From Capitulum mitella (lineage: Eukaryota > Arthropoda > Thecostraca > Pollicipedomorpha > Pollicipedidae), in assembly GCA_030062745.1 (NCBI GenBank), contig CP099854.1, positions 10,566,014 to 10,630,013 of the forward strand: DNA of 64,000 nucleotides, read 5' to 3'. The notes under the pieces were generated by a model. That model was not told where the DNA came from. It searched no databases and was given only the letters and a program-made list of their open reading frames with translations. Of this stretch, positions 25,215 to 36,541 are shown one piece after another; the stretch's first letter is position 1, and every line of letters begins with the position of its first letter. The position numbers and the translations under genes were made by a program.

Positions 25215-25402
25215 AGCGGAGGTGCCTCCGGCTGGTGGACTTCTCCCGAGCGCAGGTGGCTGGGAAGCAGGGAATCTCCTGCGCAGAGGTGCCCAATAAG
25301 GGGCAAATCGGTCGAAATGTGTGAAGTAACAAGTGGTTTATCTCCTGCACGAAAGTGCCCAGTAAATGACGAATCTCCCCCACGGACGTTTCTACAAAGG
25401 GT
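25215..25402. repeat. Degenerate ~33-bp minisatellite, left part
   Basis: Units of the form GAATCTCCTGCGCAGAGGTG followed by CCCAATAAG repeat about five times with heavy divergence. The same words resume at 25797-25865, so the 25403-25788 element interrupts the array. Confidence 0.7.
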
Positions 25403-25788
25403 CAGGGGCATCAATTTCTGTTAATGAATGGGAGGAGCCGAGGCGCCGACAACCTAACCCCCCAAATGTGAGTTTTTCGACAGATTTAGCCCACTTTATT
25501 TGGCCATGCAAATTTACAAGTTTTATTGCTACCAATTATCAAATACGACATTGGACATACCCCCATGTGCATATCTATGCATATATGTGCGTGTATATAT
25601 GTACTGATAAAAGATAAAACGATTGATAGATAAATCACTTTATGCTTCATTCTATACTTTCTGTCTATCTCTGATCTCTTGGGGCCGGTCTTTTCTTTAT
25701 CACTGACCATTTCCCTTTACAAAATCAACAACAAAATCTTGGGGCGGGGGCCAGGGCCCTCACAAAAGAATACAAAGCGACACTCCTG
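25403..25788 (+). mobile_element. hAT-like non-autonomous element, copy 1
   Basis: The left end is CAGGGGCATCAATTTCTG. The right end, read in reverse, is CAGGAGTGTCGCTTTGTA, so the termini are inverted copies of one motif. Interior words GAGCCGAGG, GACAACCTA, CCCCCCAAATGTG and TAGCCCACTTTATTT recur in the copies at 33.3 and 58.1 kb. Flanking 8-mers CAAAGGGT and CAAGAGGC match at five of eight positions, the rest being transitions, consistent with an aged target duplication. The element sits inside a minisatellite that resumes on the far side. A CAGGGG-type end with an 8-bp duplication is characteristic of hAT transposons. No transposase frame is present. Confidence 0.75.
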
Positions 25789-25796
25789 CAAGAGGC

Positions 25797-25865
25797 TGAT
25801 CTCCTGTACGGTAATGTCCAATGCGTGAGGAATCTCCTACGCGAAGATGCCAACCACGAGCATCC
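25797..25865. repeat. Degenerate ~33-bp minisatellite, right part
   Basis: Continues the array at 25215-25402 after the inserted element: GATCTCCTGTACGGTAATG and GAATCTCCTACGCGAAGATG. Confidence 0.65.
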
Positions 25866-27973
25866 CATCACAGTTAAACTGGAGCGACAGCTTACGAGGT
25901 GTGCCTGTTAGCGGTGTTGTTCTGTGCGCTGCGTTCTACGGTGAATGTTCCGCGTGGGTGCATCTTTGTCATTGTCTTCGTCATCCCTCGGTACGGAGTT
26001 GCTCAATCTGCGCCGAATCCGAGTCGACAGCTCGTCACGTTGCACCAGCGATCACCAGCCGCCGAACAGAGGACACTCCGCAGAGCCGCCGCCGGCCGGG
26101 CCTGCGCGCGGCGGCGGCGGCGCTCTTCAGAGGCGGCGATGGGCGCTGATAGCGGCCGAAGCGCTACCTGGCGCCGCCAAACCCGTCCCGGGCGGCCGCG
26201 GACGCCGCTCCCGGACACACGACATGGGCCGCCGACACGGCCGACAGCGGACTGCGCCGTCACCAGCCGGCTCCGGCCGGCCGGGGCACCTCTGTCCGGC
26301 GGGGGACACGGCAGGGGGTCCGGGTCCGGCTGAGGGCTGCAGGCGGAGGACGCCCCCTGCACGTCTCCAGGTGAAGGCGGTCAGAGATCAGAGGACCGAC
26401 GGCTCAGACCACAGCCACGAGGCCTAAGCACTGGCTCGACATCGGAGGACCGCCGCATCCGCGATCCGGACCCGTCGTCTCTCAGGTCAGGTCAGGTCAG
26501 GCCAGATCAGATCAGGCGGCCAGGCCAGGTCGCGTCGTCGTGGGAGTCCAGATCGCCGCCGGAACCCGCGGTCCGGTGTCGACCGTCAAGAGCGGACCCT
26601 TGACGAGCCCACTCCTCGACGGGTGGTCATCGAGTGGTGTCGAGCGGCTCTCAAGAGCCCTCCACTCGAGAGCAGCGGGGAGAAGGGGGAGGGGGGAGCA
26701 CCGCGCCCGCTCCCAGCGCAGGCAACAGCTCCCTCCCTCCCACACGCACGCGCAGACCGACGGCGACGCGACCTTCGACGCGGCACGCGCGCCGCCGCGA
26801 CGCCACGCCGCCGCGTATTTGTGCCAAGGTGATGACTCCGCGCGCCGAGGTCACGTGACCTGTCGCCGGGCGTGAGAGCTGACCGCGGGCTGCGGCAGAC
26901 CGGGCACGACGCAGCCCTCAGCCGCCGTATCTCCATAACCGGTCCTGCAGGCGTCGACGGCAGCTCCGGTTTAAAGGCGCCGCATCAATCGGCCGTGGGA
27001 GGCTGGCGAGACCAGGTCAGGTCTTGAGAGATGGTATCGCGCAGGGGAATGTGATCCGTGAGAGACCGTCCGGCACCAGCGGACTGCCGCGCGGAATGCG
27101 CGTGATGTCCTCGAAAGGCGGCGCCGTGCGCCTGTCCATTGTCAGCAGAGCCGAACCCCCTCCGCCCGTCTTCCCATCGCCGATTCAAACCAGGGCGCCG
27201 TCGATCCCGTTAGTCACGGGCACACGCAGACACAAGAACGAGTCAGCAGGGGAATCGGGAGATCAGCAGGAGGATCGGCAGGGGAATCGGGAGATCAGCA
27301 GGGTACCGGGAATTCCACAGGGAGACCGAGAGACCAGCTCGGCCTGCTTTGAGCAAACGCCGCAAAACCGTCACGGCCGCAAAACATTTAACAAAATCAG
27401 CGCCCACCTGAAAACGGCCTGCTGTCGTTGGAAGTAACACGAGACGCACAGTGAATGTGCACCGCCAAGATGTTTTAACCGAAGCTGCAGGCGAGGACAA
27501 TACCGATCCCGCCCTCCCAACATCCAGCCCGACATCATCGACGCTGACGTTTACGGGCATCCCTGTCCGACATCCCTAACTCGGTCGCCCGCTCCAGCAC
27601 CTGACGTTCCAGCTTTTTTGTTTCATATTTATATTTTGTTTTAATTACCAGCACTTCCAGCGACAAAGGAGTCCCAGCAAACCTGACGTGTAATCCGGCC
27701 TGATAACATCCCGAATCGGCTGGCAACTCGGTAACTCGGCCTGGTATCTGCTGGTAACCGAGGGCCGGTAATACCCGGCGCAGGCTGGCTGGCGGGAACC
27801 GAGCGTCGCGCGGCCAACGCTTGCCTCACAAACAGGAAGCGACAGGGTGACCCGAGCGGAGCGCATGTGACGTAACGGTGACGTAACGATGGCGGCCAGT
27901 GACGTAACGAGCGCGTCTGGCGGCGGCGGCCACCGCCTCACCTCGAGTTCGGGTTACGCCTGTCCCGGTCTCC

Positions 27974-27974
<1 letters not shown>
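25866..27974. other. GC-rich DNA without a recognised gene
   Basis: Includes a GGTCA pentamer run at 26484-26515 and a two-copy repeat of GGGGAATCGGGAGATCAGCA near 27250-27300. Frames here are chance products of composition. Confidence 0.45.

Positions 27975-28063
<89 letters not shown>
27975..28063. repeat. (TC)44 microsatellite
   Basis: Uninterrupted TC dinucleotides. Confidence 0.98.
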
Positions 28064-28066
<3 letters not shown>

Positions 28067-28587
28067 ATGAATGACGCTCAGTCTAACGAAGTCTGACCAA
28101 GCTACAGCAGAAAATAAACAGCAGCATGGGTTTATCTCTTGCTTTCCTCTGGGATGCGTCCCTGATCACACGGATCCGATCGCTCCGCCTCCAGGCGTCA
28201 CGGCTACTCAAGACTCTGCTCGGTCGTAACAGGCCGGTGGCGATTGCAGCTCGGATGAGGTTTCGTCAGCTTCTCTGCCCACAACGAGTCACCGAGAAGC
28301 GAACGGGGGCTTGTTTGTTTTGTTGAGCGCTGAGTGATGGCTTGTGGTCTGTATGCAGAAAGGCCGGAAGTGTTTACGATGGAGACCGTCTCAGAACGGT
28401 CGTAATGACGCAGCGCAAGCTCGTGTGCGGAGTTCTCGCACAAAACAGAAAGCAGGACGCAGAAAAATTATCAGCAAAACGTGTGTTCTTGAACTCCAAA
28501 ATGCTGCCAAACCCACCCATTCAAAAAAGAGACGGATGACCTGGAAGTAAACCACTGACGTTGTGGTATGAGTCAACTGCGAACTCT

Positions 28588-28698
28588 GTATACGACGTGG
28601 GGCGCCGTTCCACCCGAACAGCTTGTACACGACGTACGACGCCATTCCAACACAACAGCTCGTAGACGACGTAGGACGTCGTTCCATCCCAACAGCTG
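28588..28698. repeat. 37-bp tandem repeat, three copies
   Basis: GTATACGACG, GTACACGACG and GTAGACGACG start at 28588, 28625 and 28662. Each is followed by a version of GACGCCRTTCCA and ending AACAGCT. Confidence 0.85.
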
Positions 28699-29225
28699 TC
28701 TCCGTATGTGTCTCCGTGACGGTTCTCATGCAGCCATTCAGTGTACGTCCGTGTATGCCACAATTCACGTATTTGTACTGAACTCGACACAGTGCAAAGG
28801 ACAACTTACTTCGCGCTCGAGCCCTTGTGTTTTGATATTAGAAAGCGACTTTCCGACAAGAAAGGCCTTAACGGAAACGCGCGGTTACAGGGAAACGCCA
28901 ACACTTTCAATGCGCAGGCATGGCTGGGGAAACGCCGTACCCCCTTGACATGACGGCTGACAGCAAATGTCAATACCTGAGGCCACGACAGGGGATCGAG
29001 GTAAAAAAAGAAAAACAAAGACAAAACACAGACAGGCCTCAACGATGGTGGGCGGATGGCGCATACAGGCCAGTGAAGGAGAGTACGAGACAATGTAAAG
29101 GCTGGAATAGTGCAAACAATATGTGGGGACTGCGTGCACGCAACCCTTGGTATAAACTAGAAAGGGAGATACAGTGTCCCCTCGCCTTGGGAGCGGGGGA
29201 GCGACCGCACGCGGCTGCCGAGTGT

Positions 29226-29375
29226 ACCCGGTCCAAGGAGCGGCTGAACATGACCCCGAGAGCAAGGGAACGCGATCCTGCAAAACAGTGTGCTCGGTCC
29301 AAGGAGCGGCTGTACATGACCCCGAGAGCAAGGGAACGCGATCCTGCAAAACAGTGTGCTCGGCCCCAGAACCCG
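29226..29375. repeat. 66-bp tandem duplication, nearly identical copies
   Basis: GGTCCAAGGAGCGGCTG begins at 29230 and 29296. The 66 bases that follow are identical except for one base (AACATG versus TACATG). A degenerate third start lies at 29362. The near identity implies a recent duplication. It is a multiple of three and lies in a 190-codon plus-strand frame, but that frame continues into a GA-rich tract and has no recognised domain. Confidence 0.9.
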
Positions 29376-29490
29376 CGACGCTCAGAACGTACACACCGGC
29401 CGCAGGAGCGGTATCTACGTACTCCAGAACGAATACCCGCAGTACCGGGAAAGAGTGCAAGACCGCAGCAGAGAGTCAGCTGGCTGTCCT

Positions 29491-29641
<151 letters not shown>

Positions 29642-29829
29642 CGGGCTGCCCCAGGAGAGAGGGAGTGAGGCGGCGGCGTTACAACACGGGCCGGCGGTAA
29701 AAACAGGTCGCCGCTCCAGGTCGTGCGCTACCTTTCCCGGGTGTCGGCAACACTCGCCGGCCACGGCGGCGGCCGCCACCGCCACGGGACGCCTTCATCC
29801 CCACACTCCGCCTGCCTGCGATTCTGACA

Positions 29830-30620
29830 GTCTGTCGACACAGACCCCTCTTCCCCCGTATTCCTTCTGTGCTAGTCTGTCCGTCCAGCTGTCTGTCAGT
29901 GTGCCCGAGAGAATATCTCCGCACAGGCTCTCCGTCTGTCTGGCAGTCTGCCAGTCTGTCAGTCTGCCCGACACGACCGACACTCTCCTGCTCCCGCACT
30001 CCGTCTGTCAGTCTCTTCATCTGCCCGCCAGCCTTCCCGATTCCGACACAGGCTTTACCTGCTCTTGCTTTCCGACTGTCTCTCAATTTGTCAGTCTGCC
30101 AGTTTGCCTAGTTAAACTGGCAGGCTTAATTAAATTGCCTACAGGTTCCCTCTATCTCAGGCTCTTAGTGTGTCCGGCTGCCGTCAGTCTCTCTGACACA
30201 GGCTCTTGGTCTATCAATATGTCGGTTTGCCAGTCTGCTCGTGTCGGCTTTCGCGGCTAGGGTTTCATCTCTCCCTGAGCTTTAAAAATCAGCGATTATT
30301 ACGCCGGCCTTCCTCTCGGGTTTAGTCCTTCTGTAAGCTTGTGTGACCTCCCTTCCGCCTGCCGATGTGTCAGTCCGTCAGCTTGTTACCCTGCCATGCT
30401 GTCAAAGCGTCTGCACGCCAGCCGTTTCCCCTCAGACTTCATGACACTCCGACAGGTTATCAGTTTCTCTGTCGGCTGACATATTTGTCAGCTGTCGTTC
30501 CAGCATCTCGGTATTAGGTCAGTTTGCCAGTATACTCACTTCAACCAAAAACTCTGCCCGGTCCCTGCCGCTTTGTCACCGTAACCGACGGTCTGTTTCG
30601 TAGCTTCTCGGCTATTCAGT
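29830..30620. repeat. CTGTCTGTCAGTCTG-rich degenerate repeat
   Basis: Words such as GTCTGTCAGTCTGCC and ACACAGGCTCT recur at irregular 50-100 bp spacing, densest at 29930-30250. This is the complementary vocabulary of the CAGACAACAG region at 13.5-14.9 kb. Confidence 0.6.
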
Positions 30621-31089
30621 CCGCGTCTGTCCGTGTAACTGTCCGTCCCCCGGCTGGGCCGTCAGCCTAACCCCAGCCCAGGACCCGCGCCAGATCGGTC
30701 GCGTGAGACAAAAGGGAGCGGCGCCGTGCTTCTCGCCGTTGCATGACCCGCCGCGGTGACGTAACAGCGACGTCAGAGCAGGGCGGATGTCGGCCGCACG
30801 ATACCCGGTTCCGGCGCCGGTCCTGAGGCCGGGCCGCGGCCGGGGTGGCCGGGCTCAGCCCGGGACGGGTCACACGGCAGGCGGCCCGCGGCTTTCGCCG
30901 CCGCCCCTGCGTGAGGCGCGAGAGCACGTTCTCACGAGGCGGGCCGCTCGGCGCCGCGCTGCAATGCCAGTCGTGACCGCCGGCGATTTCACAACGGCCT
31001 CGGCCGCGAGACGCCGCCGCGGTCCGTTTTGGCGGAGTTGCAATCGTTCCGCCGGCCCTGGGTTGACGGCCGCCCTGTCGGCGGCCGTC

Positions 31090-31710
31090 AACCCAGCCGA
31101 GAGACTGTTAACCCCGTGTCGGCGGCGCGTCAACCGTCTGATCAGCTGCAGCCAATAGACTGTTAACCCCGTGCGGCCGGCCTGTCGGCGGCCGTCAACC
31201 GTCTGATCAGCTGCAGCCAACAGACTGTTAACCTCGTGCGGCCGGCCTGTCGGCGGCCGTCAACCGTCTGATCAGCTGCAGCCGAGAGACTGTTAACCCC
31301 GTGCGGCCGCACTGTCGGCGGCCGTCCCCAGCCGAGAGACTGTTAACCCCGTGCGGCCGGCCTGTCGGCGGCTGTCAACCGTCTGATCAGCTGCAGCAGG
31401 GAGACTGTTAACTGAGAGTCAGCCGTCCGACCGACCTACCGCGAACACTGTATCACCGAGAGTCAACCGTCTGATCAACTGCAACCGAGAGACTGTGAGC
31501 TGAGAGTCGGCCGTCTGACCGATCTACTGCGGACAGTGCATGACAAGGAGTCAACCGCCCGATAAACTACAGCCGAGAGACTGCAAACCGAGAGTCAGCC
31601 GCTGACTGATTTACCGCGGAAAGCCTGTCAGCTGATTCAACCACCAGATAAGTCTCCCATGGAGAGACTGTCAACTGAGACAACCACCTGATCAATCTGC
31701 CACGGAGGGA
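31090..31710. repeat. 65-bp minisatellite decaying to the right
   Basis: GACTGTTAAC begins at 31113, 31158, 31223, 31288, 31338 and 31403. Three spacings are 65 bases. The other two, 45 and 50, reflect deletion of part of the unit around CAACCGTCTGATCAGCTGC. The unit also contains CGGCCGGCCTGTCGGCGGC. Beyond 31420, words like GTCAACCG and GAGAGACTG persist at irregular spacing to about 31710. Confidence 0.9.
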
Positions 31711-33315
31711 CAATGTTCATCGGAGCCGACAGCCTGTTCCACCTGCCGCGGAGAGAGTGTCAGATCACAGGCCTGATAACACCGCCAGACAACCGTCACG
31801 CCGGGTCGTCACGGGAACTGCATCACCGTGCTGGCCCACTGTCGCGGGAAGACAGCTTTCCCGTGGTTCGCGCATCATGCACGCATGCAGATCGCGCACC
31901 ATGATCGGAAAGCAGCTTCCGACCACCACCGGCCCAGTGTAGCGAGGTCGGCACGTGCGCACAGTCGTCTCATCAGCCGAAAAAACGGCCAGCACCCCCC
32001 TCCCCCGCCAGGCACGGGGCAGCGACATTGCTAGAAGTCCGCAGTCAACTTAGCCCGCCCTGCCTCCCTGGCGAAGTCCGCCAAGTTCGCCTCTGAGACC
32101 GAAACGGCCGGCGCAGCTGCCGCTCCGGTCCCAGGCCGGGCGAGAGGGGGGGGGGGGCTCTGGGAGCGGCGGCAACTCCACCAAAGGCCCGGCGACCTTC
32201 TGGCGACCTTTCCGGCGCACCAGTCGGCCGACACCGGCCGCCGTGCAGGCCGCGCGTGCCGGAGCCGGCAGACGTTCCTGGAGAGCCGCACAGTCGCCGC
32301 CGCCGACCAGCCGGCGACGACCGACCGACCGCCGCCATCCACGAGCCGGCGACGGCGACGGCGGCGGCCGGAAGCTGATCTCTGGTCGTTCTCGGCCTAC
32401 AAACGTCCGCCGATCGTCTGCCGAGCTGCGAAATGAAGCGCAGCACGGCGAGGAGCCGGGCAGCGGAACGCGCGGACCACACAGGTTCACTTCAGTGGAG
32501 CGCTTAAGTCCCTGAACTGCACACACAGTACGTCAGGACACAGTCACACCCGCCTGATGCGGTGCGAGAACGCTGCGTAGATTCAGCGTGGTTTGGTCCG
32601 TGAGGTGCACGATACTTAAAATGCATCGCACATTGTCCTCACAGATCGACACTGCATATGACAGTGGGTCGTTGCCAGGCTCACTTTGTGGCTGCGCATT
32701 AAAGATGCTCATCGCAGATGAATTGTTTTGATGCCACACATCCACAAGGTTTTTCAGACAGTAAGGCCAGACCGCGAGGCATCCAGATTCGTACACCCAG
32801 TTCAATCAGCTCACAGTATCGTTCCAATGGGCCGTGACTCAAACCCATTCCTGTCTCTAGACACCTCTCTCGCTGCAATGGCCGGAGCCCGCCCTCTACC
32901 CCTCTCTCCCTGCACCCTTCTCGCGTAGTCTCCGCCGCTCTCTCCATTCATTAGCGGCGCCCGCCGCCGCGTCATTAGGAGGGCGCTGATTGGCCGCCGC
33001 CGGAGGGGCAGGTCACCTGGCCGCCGCTCCACTGACCCGCCGACCCGACGCTGACCCCTGACCCCGCCCGGAGTCCGGTGGCGCAAAACACGCCCTCGGC
33101 CGGACAGAGGAGTGAGCGGTGCGGGGGTGGGGCAGGGTACCTGTGGATTTAGGGAGAGGGGAGGGATGATCATGCATTTCGTCCACATCCGACTCGGAGG
33201 TTATGGGAGAATTTCGACCACTGTACGCAGATATGGGGCGAGGAATTTCAGCTCAAGGAGCAATTTATGGAACACTGTGCGCCGTCTTTTAACACTGAAT
33301 GATGATCCCTCAACA
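31711..33315. other. No gene recognised
   Basis: GC-rich to about 32500, including a G run near 32147, then more balanced composition. A 90-codon minus-strand frame at 32533-32805 has ordinary composition but no recognisable domain or splice context. Confidence 0.4.
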
Positions 33316-33603
33316 TAAGGATTCTGTCTTTTCGTGTAAGTGACTGGAGGAAAGGGGCAGAGCCGACGGTCCTACCACCTAAACTCCAACAAATATGAAT
33401 TTCTCAATAAATTTAGTTCACTATATTTTGGCCGAAGGCATGTTCTATTATTATCATTGCTATCTTTATCAACCAACAAACCTAGCATTTTCCTTGTTCA
33501 AAACGGCAGAGAACATGTGGGAGGAGCAAATCGCCTTCGCAGAGGCCAAGATCCACTTGGCAGGGGACATGGCACAGCAAAAAACTGCGAATCGGCACCC
33601 CTG
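33316..33603 (+). mobile_element. hAT-like non-autonomous element, copy 2
   Basis: Shares GGAGG, GCAGAGCCGACGG, CCACCTAAACTCC and AATTTAGTTCACTATATTTTG with copy 1 in the same order and orientation. The right end is ATCGGCACCCCTG, an inverted CAGGGGTGCCGAT terminus. The left terminus is decayed (TAAGGATTCTG). The flanking 8-mers CCTCAACA (33308-33315) and CCTTCACA (33604-33611) agree at six of eight positions. It is shorter than copies 1 and 3 through an internal deletion. Confidence 0.65.
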
Positions 33604-33860
33604 CCTTCACACCTGTTCCTCCACAGGGCAAATCTTCTGGCATTCGTTCTATTCCACCTCCTAATCTTCGCCAAATCTCAGTGAGATATCCGCCACATTT
33701 CAGTCGGACCACATTCACGCCTGATCCACCTCCTCGTATTGTCTTACAATTCAACAGCGATGACACCATCAGACCCACCATAGCCGTCAACGTTGACATT
33801 CACTTGGTCTTCCACCTGAGCCGACATTAGCGCGCCTTCGTGCGTCCACAGCAGCGCGCG

Positions 33861-33890
33861 AGGCGGCGGCGGCGGCGGCGGCGGCGGTCC
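33861..33890. repeat. (CGG)n tract
   Basis: About nine CGG triplets. A complementary CCG tract lies about 110 bases to the right, so the two could pair. Confidence 0.9.
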
Positions 33891-34002
33891 AGTCACAGAC
33901 AGGCCGCTCGGTTGATGACCCGGCTGGGTGCCGGCCGTGACCGGCTGCGGCACCGTTTGGCCGCATGTCACGAGCCGCTGCGTCGGCACGGACCGTGGCC
34001 AG

Positions 34003-34031
34003 CGCCGCCGCCGCCGCCGCCGCCGCCGCCA
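34003..34031. repeat. (CCG)n tract, inverted relative to the one at 33861
   Basis: About nine CCG triplets followed by CCATCGAGG. Confidence 0.9.
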
Positions 34032-35383
34032 TCGAGGTGGCTCTGTTCGGCTGTGGGCAGGTTCACGGCAAACATGGTCCTGGCTATACACTGCCATTTG
34101 CTATATAGCGGCTGGCTACTCTGCATAATTCACCCACCGGAAAATGTCTGGTACAATTGACGTTTTTATTTTGGATAGTCATTGATCCCACTGAAAAAGG
34201 TATGCTAATTTATGTCGAAATACATGGGCCTGAGACGACAAAATCTGATCGCGTTTCCTCCGAAAAAACTCAATCAGTTACCAACGGCCTTGCTGGTTTC
34301 CAAGGTGCAGTAAGTTCTGGATCAGATTCATTAGAAGGGCATATGAGGTGCTAAGGTTCACTGGCAAAGTCCTTCAAGAGAGATCCGCTTCTCACAATAC
34401 CGTCTACGGGGTCACGTTTGTCGCACGCAGGGTGCCGATGGTGTTATCCTGCGAGCTAAGCCCCCACGTGTGGATGTGCCTCGCGGGGTGGTCCCCTACC
34501 CCCTCCCCCATCTGCCCAGCCGTGAGCCCATTCCCAAGGCCGGCCGGCAGAGTGAGGGTTCCCATGTCACGCCCTTCAACAGCGCTAAGCTGCGGCAGCT
34601 CGGCACCAGCCCCAAACTGGACTGCGGATGGGTGCGCAGGAAGGAAACACGGCACGGTGGGCGCGGAGGGCGGGGGGGGGGGGCAGAAGGTAGCTCACAA
34701 ACACTCACATGTTTGTCTCGGGCGCGCCAGTTTCTGTCGGACATATGACGGCAAGAGGCTGACCTGGTCAGTGCCGGCGGTCCACGACAAAACCCTCAGA
34801 CCGCCAGGCCATGAACAGTGTCGTACTCGAGTTCTGGCTCACGTGTCACAGTCGGGGGAGTGACGTCACGCCGGTGTTACGGCGCCGTCACCGGTGACGG
34901 CGCCTTCAGGGCTCCATTTTCACACGCCAGCACACAGACAGGAGGCGACTGTCGATGTCCCACTCGAAAGGTTCCAAGCCTCCTCGGGATTTTGTTTTGA
35001 AATCCATCGCATGGGCCAAAGCCCGAACAGAATACTATCCAACCAACGCTACGTTAACGAAAGATTATCGACGAAACAGGACTGCAGGAAGATACCCTGC
35101 CGGTGAATAGCCGCACAAGACAATGCACAAGTCGCACAACAATGCAGTACCTGCAGGGTAAACAACAGGTGATCCATGCCACGCTGTTGAACGGGACCCC
35201 CTCAACATACGCGCAAAACGATATAAACCACGACCGCACCCCAGTAAGAACAACGTCAAGGACTCGGTATTGCTCGAGTCACCACATATGCGTTGCCAAA
35301 ACACCAAATACAATACACTGTTGTACATATAGATATACTGTATATACAGCACATATAGTTATATATGTAAGTCTCTCTATCTC
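34032..35383. other. No gene recognised
   Basis: Mixed composition with a G12 run near 34671-34683. Frames are short and overlap between strands. Confidence 0.4.
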
Positions 35384-35391
35384 TACACACA

Positions 35392-35442
<51 letters not shown>

Positions 35443-35460
35443 TGTATACACTATATATAT
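35384..35460. repeat. Compound (CA)n-(TA)n microsatellite
   Basis: About 19 CA dinucleotides followed by about 10 TA, then interrupted TATA. Confidence 0.95.
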
Positions 35461-35709
35461 AAACGACTAATATAGCAAGCAGCAAATACAATAAAAACAA
35501 ACACAAACAAAAATATTATCGGCCGTGCAACGAGTGCTGGCACAGTGCAAACCATACCCCGCAGTGATTTAATATTCAATACACCATACACTTCTCCAAA
35601 ACCCGAGATGTCTCTCATACTGTCCGATAAAGGCAGCCCAGGACCCAACAAAACAGTAACAAGAACTTAAAGACACAGAGCCCACCCACTGAATGCCACC
35701 AGCTCGCCC

Positions 35710-35746
35710 GGCGGCGGCGGAGGCGGCGGCGGCGGCGGCGGCGGGG
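35710..35746. repeat. (CGG)n tract running into a G-rich run
   Basis: CGG triplets with one GAGG interruption, followed by GGGGGGAGGGGGG. Confidence 0.9.
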
Positions 35747-35987
35747 GGAGGGGGGTATCACAGGGAGGAAAGCCGAGGAGCACGCCTCCGGACGGCGAAC
35801 ATCTGTGTCACGTGCGGGCCAGACGCACGCGGTTGCCACCTGTGAGTGTCGGCCATAATTACCTGGGCCGTCTTCTGGCCGGCTGGCGCACCTGAACGGA
35901 GGGGGAGCGGGGGGGGGGGGGGTGGCGCGGCGGGGAGAGCTGCAGCCAGGGTGACATGTCGGCCGGCAGAAATGACGCCTGACGGTT

Positions 35988-36541
35988 TGGTTTCAGCCCA
36001 TTTAAACGGTTCAAACCCGCTTAACTGCCTTAATCTACGAATGCCAATGATATCCAGAACTGTACTACATTAGGATTACCTTTCACATTGACGTAAAGGG
36101 AATACTAATATGAATGAAATGCAGAATTCTTCTGAAATAGCATTCCGTAACATCACTCCGAGATAACCTAGTGCATTTCATGGTCGGCCTCACGTACCAT
36201 CCACGGCCCGATACCCGCTGCCACGTGAGGCGACCGGCTCCGACACTCGAGAGGTCTGTGCTCACCTGTGGCATATGCGCACTGTCTGGCAGTGTCGCAG
36301 GCTGTCAGATGCGCAGCAGCGTAACCAGGATTATTCTTGTGGGATGGGGAAGAACCGGAGGTAAAACAGGCATGAAAGTTACGGAATGCTATTTCAGAAG
36401 AATTCTGCATTTCATTCATATTAGTATTCCCTTTACGTCAATGTGAAAGGTAATCCTAATGTAGTACAGTTCTGGATATCATTGGCATTCGTAGATTAAG
36501 GCAGTTAAGCGGGTTTAAACCGTTTAAATGGGCTGAAACCA
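35988..36541. repeat. 164-bp inverted repeat with 226-bp spacer
   Basis: The left arm is 35988-36151 and the right arm 36378-36541. Reading the right arm in reverse, I find one mismatch in 164 positions (GGTTCAAACC against GGTTTAAACC). The arms contain TTTAAACGG, CTACGAATGCCAATG and GAATACTAATATGAATG. The spacer 36152-36377 is not symmetrical and is richer in GC. No convincing target duplication flanks it: GACGGTT on the left, CTCCAAT on the right. Frames entering the arms from both sides end in the same peptide because the arms are complementary. It may be a foldback element, a recent inverted duplication or an assembly artefact. Confidence 0.97.

Noticed and set aside
35708..35950. CGG tract as a fragile-site gene promoter
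   Set aside because: No exon, start codon context or transcript signal could be linked to the tract.
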